Source: Brasenia schreberi
Lineage: Eukaryota > Streptophyta > Magnoliopsida > Nymphaeales > Cabombaceae
Assembly: GCA_036023115.1 (NCBI GenBank)
Contig: JAYKKT010000064.1
Location: 4,221,001 to 4,285,000 of the forward strand
Direction: 5' to 3'
Length of the DNA: 64,000 nucleotides
Below the pieces are notes generated by a model. The model saw only the letters and a program-made list of their open reading frames with translations, was not told the origin of the DNA and made no database searches. Made by a program: the position numbers and the translations under genes. Positions 59,401-64,000 of the stretch are shown one piece after another (position 1 is the first letter of the stretch; each line of letters begins with the position of its first letter).

Positions 59401-62400
59401 CTGATACAGTTGATCAGAGTGAGAATGAACAGAAATCAAAAGAATCAAAAGAAATTCGAACGTACAAAAAAGGACAGCGGAAGATTGTTTATTTTGAATA
59501 ACCATGTACTATAGAGATTTCCCCTTGAATCAGATCCTCAAGTGGAATTAAACAATGACCTGGAGATTCCTATTGCTGTTAGAAAAGGTAAGCGTACATG
59601 TACACGGTATCCAATCTCTAATTATACTTCATATGCCAACACTTCTCAGGATTATCAAAGATTTGTTATGAATGCTGAGAAGCATAAGATCCCTTCGAAG
59701 TTTGAAGAAGCAATCAAGTATCTCTTATGGAAAGTTGCAATTGAAGATGAATTGAATGCACTGTGTGAAAAACAACACATGGACCATCACACAGCTACCC
59801 CATGATAGAAATATTGTAGGAAGCAAGTGGGTGTTCACTATTAAATATAAGGCAGATGGAACTGTGGAGAGATATAAAGCTAGATTGGTTGCTAAAGAAT
59901 ACTTCTCAGTATGCTAGATTGGGTGTTCACTATTAATTATACAGAAACGTTTGCACCTGTGGCTAAACTCACTTCAATCAGAATACTTCTCAGTATGACA
60001 ACAAATTTAGGATGGGATCTTTGGCAATTGGACGTTAAAAACGCTTTCTTACAGGGAGATTTAAATGAAGAGGTGTATATGGAACTACCTTCGGGGACGA
60101 TGAGAAATTCTTTACCTCCTAATAGAGTGTGTAAACTCAATAAAGCATATATGGGTTGAAGCAGTCTCCTAGAGCTTGGTTTGATAAGTTCAGCAAAGCA
60201 GTTTGCAGTCTGGGATACAGTAGAAGTCTTAATGATCATACAATATTCTTTAAGAAGGGAACAAAAATATCCATCCCGACTGTTTATGTTGATGACATTA
60301 TTGTCACAGGAGATGATCTTGAAGAAATATCAAGATTGAAAATGAATCTTCATAAACTATTTGATATTAAAGATTTGGGTCGGCTCCACTATTTTTTGGG
60401 CATAGAAGTTCTCTATTGTAACAGAGGTATTTTCTTAACTCAAAAAAAGTACTTAATGGATCTTCTTGAAGAAACAAATATGATTGAGTGTAAACCGAGT
60501 GACATCCCTATGGAAGTAAATCAGAAATTCTTTTGTGATGACAGTGAAGAGTTCAAAGATACTCATAAATGTCAGAAGTTGGTTGGTAAACTCATATATT
60601 TGACTATTACTAGGTCAGACATCACTTATGCAGTTGGGATTGTGAGCAGGTATATGCATTCACCAACCAAGAATCAGATGGATGCTGTGTATAGAATTCT
60701 CCGATATCTCAAATCAACTTCAAGAATGGGATTACACTATTCAAAGTCATCAAATTTGGCTATTGAAATCTATTGTGATGCAGATTGGGTTGGTTCATAT
60801 GATGACAGGAAATCGACTACAGGATATATTACTTTACTTATTGTTAGATCTACAGCAGAAGCTGAATACAGAGCTATAGCTCTAGCTGTGTGAAGGGAAA
60901 TGGATATTTTCGTTGATTAGTGAACTGAGATTTATATTTAATCATCCTGTACCAGTCTATTGTGATAACAGAGCAGCAATTCAGATAGCTTCTAATCCAG
61001 TTTATCATGAAAGAACCAAACATATGTTCAATCTATCATGTAGAGGGCTAATTTTTTAACTAAAGCCACTACCAGCAGACAATTAAGAGAAACGTTATCC
61101 AAGTTGGGTGTTATTAACATCCTTCACCTAACTTGAGGGGGAGTGTTAAGGAATACTAATGAAATAAATTAATAGAGCTTTGTAAGAAATACTGGGTCGT
61201 GTAAGTGCATATTTATGTTATTTCAGTCTTGTTGTTATCTTAGTAATAGGTAATACTTATTAGGGGTATATTAGGAATTCAAGTTAGGCCAGGTATTTAA
61301 AGGAGTCATTAGGGTTTAGGTCATTAAGATGAAGTTGAATAAAACGGCAGCCTGAAGAGGGCCGTATCTGTTTTTTTGAGGAGATAGGAGGGATGCCTCC
61401 AATCGGTAAACTATTGTAAGTATGTTTCTTTTGATTAATGAATGATCAATTCTTAATAGCCTCTAGGTGTCTGATTATCAAATAAAGTTCAAGTATTTAT
61501 TGCTGTATTTCACCTGTAAATGGAAAGTCATTTCTGCCCTACATCTCAATTATGATGCTTTTATGCATTCCACATTATATCATGCTGTTTGTTTGTAGAG
61601 GGTGTAGGGATGCCAATGGGCGAAAGCCTGGAGATGAAGACTATGACCCAAGAACTCTTAAACTGCCTACTGATTTTTTGAAAAGCTTGTCAGGTGGTCA
61701 GGTACGTGGGCTTTTACTCACTTTTGTTACTTTAAATATTATATGATTGAACTTCTCATGCTTAACTATACTCGTTTATCTAGAGGCAATGGTGGGAATT
61801 CAAGTCTAAGCACATGGACAAGGTTTTGTTCTTTAAGGTATGTTTTTTGTGTTACTATGGTTGTAGACATACAACAAAACAAGTTAGTTATGATTGATTT
61901 ATCATGGTGTAACAGATGGGCAAGTTCTATGAGTTGTTTGAAATGGATGCTCATATTGGCGCTAGAGAATTGGATCTGCAGTATATGAAGGTAGATGATG
62001 CAACCTAAACATTGTGTAACTGGTTTGATTTTCACACTTTGCTTTCAATTATAAAACAAGTTTAAAAAATCAAACAGCAAGGCCTTCAAATTTAGCCTGA
62101 AAACTTACAGAAACAAATTCTAGCTAAAACTTGTGTATTCTGTCTTTCCTCTTTTAAGCTATATAGTAAACGTTGTATATTACTGTCGCAGTAGGAAATC
62201 AGTTTGTTCTTTAGTTCTAAGTGTCTTTAATACTAGTATGTGAGAAGTGGATGAGAACTTATTTGCAATGTTTCTATTGTTTGTCACGTACCAAGGTGAA
62301 ATTCAGCAGAAATGGAAGTTGATATTACTTGAATTTGATGAACTAATATTTAGTACATCTTCCACATATTCAAAGTTGGTTCTGTCTGTAGCATGATCTG

Positions 62401-63174
62401 CCACATACTACTACAACAACAACAACTAAGCCTTTTCCCATACTAGACGGGGTCGGCTACATGGATTCTTTGTTTCCACAGATCCCTATCGTGTGCCATG
62501 TTAGCAGTTAACTCCCAATAAGCTAGATCATTCTTTATTGTTTCTTTCCAACACTTTTGTGGTCGTCCTCTACCTCTTTTAATACTTTCCAAATTCAGTT
62601 TTTCTAACCTTCTTACAGGTTCTTCTTTTGATCTTCTTTCTATATGTCCAAACCATCTTAAACGATGTTCTCTCATTTTATCCTCTATTGGTGCCACTCC
62701 TAATTTGTTTCTAAGAACCTCATTATGTATACGATCTTTTCTTGTATGACCACTCATCCATCTCAACATCTTCATTTATGTCACAGACATCTTTTGTACA
62801 TGTTGATGATTAACTGCCCAACACTCAGAACCATAAAACATGGCAGGCCTAATTGATGCTCTATAATATTTACCTTTTAATTTTAATGGTATCTTCTTAT
62901 CACAAAGAATACCTGATGCTTCGTATCACAGTATGATCTGCCACATACTGTTTTTCTTAATTAGATTTCTAGTGAGAGAGACATGCATGATTTCTAGGCA
63001 GAAGAGCATTCTGCATGTCGCTAGTAGGTTGTTTTTGTACTATGATCTGCCAGTGATTGCCTTTTCTATTATTTTATCAATGTAATGGATTTGTACGATT
63101 TGCAGGGGGAACAACCTCATTGTGGGTTTCCTGAGAAGAATTTCACAATGAATGTGGAGAAACTTGCTAGAAAG
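53440..63174 (+). CDS. MSH6: Mismatch repair protein MSH6, 5' part (six exons)
   Basis: MutS-homologue subunit that with MSH2 recognises base mismatches and small loops. Exons: 53440-54178, 54822-54915, 61599-61701, 61784-61837, 61916-61990, 63106-63174; 378 codons, all in phase; the gene continues past the window. Features: PCNA-binding PIP box QRSITSFF at 18-25; Tudor domain about 64-120 (VGKRIKVFWPLDNQWHEGS to FEWIEV), which in plant MSH6 reads histone marks; an acidic, disordered linker; then MutS domain I starting RQWWEFKSKHMDKVLFFK, with the mismatch-reading Phe-X-Glu in GKFYELFE (F334, E336), and GEQPHCGFPEKNF. Exon 2 has two in-frame acceptors 21 nt apart. Intron 2 (6.7 kb) holds a copia element; intron 5 a LINE. 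Confidence 0.95.
56094..56407 (+). repeat. Copia 5' LTR (314 bp)
   Basis: TGTTAAGGAATACTAATG at the start, TTCTTAATA at the end; nearly identical to 61144-61458. Confidence 0.93.
56408..56420 (+). other. Primer binding site, initiator Met-tRNA type
   Basis: TGGTATCAGAGCC directly follows the 5' LTR; this is the usual plant copia site complementary to the 3' end of initiator methionine tRNA. Confidence 0.9.
57102..58120 (+). pseudogene. Copia gag, broken
   Basis: The ATG at 57102 is followed by a stop after six codons. A long open part is 57389-58120: YSRKKNVAKEYEILERIRK-type gag core, then zinc knuckle CSHCGKSRHTKDHC (CX2CX4HX4C). It ends KTWIID then TAA, where protease should begin with Asp-Ser-Gly-Ala; the serine codon has become a stop and GATDHM follows. 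Confidence 0.85.
58121..59110 (+). pseudogene. Copia protease and integrase, broken
   Basis: After GATDHM the frames shift several times. Integrase pieces are visible: CHLGHLPK (zinc finger), FELIHSDIWGP and YFVSFIDDCTR (catalytic Asp residues), YNGGEY and PYTPQRNGLAERKNRHI. A stop lies directly after FVKIL (58851). Confidence 0.85.
59800..61060 (+). pseudogene. Copia reverse transcriptase and RNase H, broken
   Basis: RT begins VGSKWVFTIKYKADGTVERYKARLVAKE, is interrupted by a rearranged patch at about 59899-59938, and continues TFAPVAKLTSIRILLS, WQLDVKNAFLQGDLNEEVYM. After a frameshift near 60150 it goes on to SPRAWFDKFSKAV, the catalytic YVDDIIVTGDD, and RNase H with IYCDADWVGSYDDRKSTTGYI, ending AEAEYRAIA. 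Stops follow at 60891. Confidence 0.88.
61135..61143 (+). other. Polypurine tract
   Basis: GAGGGGGAG immediately before the 3' LTR, the expected plus-strand primer site. Confidence 0.85.
61144..61458 (+). repeat. Copia 3' LTR (315 bp)
   Basis: Matches the 5' LTR with about 10 substitutions and 1-nt indels; followed by the GCCTC duplication. Confidence 0.93.
62393..62949 (-). mobile_element. 5'-truncated LINE in MSH6 intron 5, 17-bp TSD
   Basis: Antisense LINE 3' end (about 62410-62920) with tail ACTACAACAACAACAAC. Perfect direct repeat ATGATCTGCCACATACT at 62393-62409 and 62933-62949. The C-terminal frame 62443-62775 is uninterrupted ([32 protein letters not shown]), so this is a young copy. 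About 12 nt of non-LINE sequence (62921-62932) lie between the truncated 5' end and the right duplication. Confidence 0.9.
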
Positions 63175-63273
63175 GTAAGCTTCTTAGCGACCCTCTTTCC
63201 TTCTATTATTCTGCGTAGCAGCAATTTGTATCTAGAGCTGCAAACAAGCCAAAAGAAACAAGCTCGGTCTTCA

Positions 63274-63456
63274 TTAGACATGGCCGGATCCAGAACAAGG
63301 GGCCATCCGGTTCGGTTCCTGTATTTCTTAAATTATTTTCTTTAAGTTCTTATTTTTTAGATATTTTTCCGGTTCTGTGATGGTTTATGACTCAATCAGG
63401 AACCGATCCCGATTATGGTTCCAGGTTTTGGGATAACCTCAACCAGCCATGTCTAA
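63274..63456. mobile_element. 183-bp MITE with TTAGACATGGCCGG inverted repeats
   Basis: Starts TTAGACATGGCCGG (63274-63287) and ends CCAGCCATGTCTAA (63443-63456), 13 of 14 inverted. The interior is GGTTC-rich. Flanks GTCTTCAT and ACCTTTAT agree at 5 of 8 positions, a possible decayed 8-bp duplication. No coding capacity. Lies in the MSH6 intron after exon 6. Confidence 0.7.
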
Positions 63457-63780
63457 CCTTTATAGCTCTTCTCATTAGGTTGTCATTTGCTCAAGGCTCG
63501 TCTCACTTGCTCATTTGTAATCAACTGCGGGCTAGACAAGCCAAACATGTATAGGCTTGTAAGATTTGTATGTGTGTATATGCATGCACGTGAATACAAC
63601 ATATATGCAGACACCCATCCTCCCACACATATATTCGTTAAGAAAATGAAATGGTTGCAGATTTATGTAAAGTAGGTTTTCATGCAATCTTTATTGTAAA
63701 AGTATAGATCTATTGAAGATGTGCATCAGAACAATATAGATCATGCAATATGGTAATATCACATATCAGTAATTAATCTT

Positions 63781-63993
63781 TGAGTCATCGAGAGAATCTG
63801 CATCTGCATCTCCACCATGGAGCACTATGCTACCTTTGAAATATAAAACAATTGAAATTTGAAATAAAACTATCTATGGATGGTATGAACTGCCTAAAAA
63901 TGAATTCTGGAATGGCGAACAACCAGAACCTATTGCTTATTCTCATCTTCGATATCAATGGGAAGCTGAATCTTTATATCTTTGAGAACTCAC
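63781..63993 (+). pseudogene. Coding-like fragment with in-frame stops, unidentified
   Basis: One frame reads SSRESASASPPWSTMLPLKY, then a stop (TGA), then [20 protein letters not shown] and [10 protein letters not shown] before another TGA. The composition is protein-like over about 65 codons. I do not recognise the family; it is not MSH6. It may be a fragment of a retroelement or a captured gene. Confidence 0.35.
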
Positions 63994-64000
63994 TATGTCG

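Larger units (their letters stand above)
56089..61463 (+). mobile_element. Copia LTR retrotransposon, degenerate, with TSD
   Basis: Complete element 56094-61458 in MSH6 intron 2, same strand as the gene, flanked by the 5-bp duplication GCCTC (56089-56093, 61459-61463). LTRs begin TGTTAAGG and end TTAATA. Order gag, protease, integrase, RT, RNase H is copia type. The coding region is broken by many stops and frameshifts, so it cannot move on its own. The two LTRs differ at about 10 positions of 314, by eye. Confidence 0.93.
63175..64000 (+). other. MSH6 intron 6 (partial)
   Basis: Starts at donor GTAAGC; no further MSH6 exon (GYRVLVVEQTE region) occurs before the edge. Holds the MITE above and an unassigned coding-like stretch at 63781-63993. 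Confidence 0.7.

Overview
This is nuclear DNA from a flowering plant. Six protein-coding genes are recognisable and all are plant genes with spliced (or, for one PPR gene, intronless) structures, GT-AG introns and long AT-rich introns filled with plant transposons. The lineage cannot be fixed from the sequence alone; abundant RTE-type LINEs with (TTG)n tails and CT/GA microsatellites near gene starts are the main genomic flavour.

Layout, left to right. (1) 1-3330: the 5' part of a SAR1 small GTPase gene on the minus strand (exons 1 and 2; the rest lies before position 1), with a LINE 3' end at the window edge. (2) 3330-6700: intergenic, with a truncated LINE and GGTTC-rich repeats. (3) 6714-9008: an intact intronless P-class PPR gene on the plus strand. 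(4) 9009-13488: a gene-poor stretch. (5) 13489-16832: a complete seven-exon OEP16-2-type chloroplast outer-envelope channel gene on the minus strand, assembled from exons too short to stand out as ORFs. (6) 19151-41192: a complete 14-exon MIRO mitochondrial Rho GTPase gene on the plus strand, stretched to 22 kb by LINEs and three TIR transposons in its introns. (7) 43161-45100: a LINE copy. (8) 47354-51558: a complete 14-exon calreticulin gene ending in HDEL. (9) 53440 to the right edge: the first six coding exons of mismatch-repair gene MSH6, whose second intron holds a whole degenerate copia retrotransposon with 5-bp target duplication.

The genes are independent housekeeping functions (ER export, organelle RNA, plastid import/transport, mitochondrial dynamics, ER folding, DNA repair), not a pathway. 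The novelty lies in the mobile DNA. Three elements inside MIRO share CTAWG-type terminal inverted repeats and perfect 8-bp target duplications. One of them carries an antisense RNA-recognition-motif gene fragment that its sister copy lacks, so it looks like a gene-capturing (Pack-type) non-autonomous transposon. RTE LINE insertions range from about 2.7 kb down to a 23-nt insert that still has its own target-site duplication.
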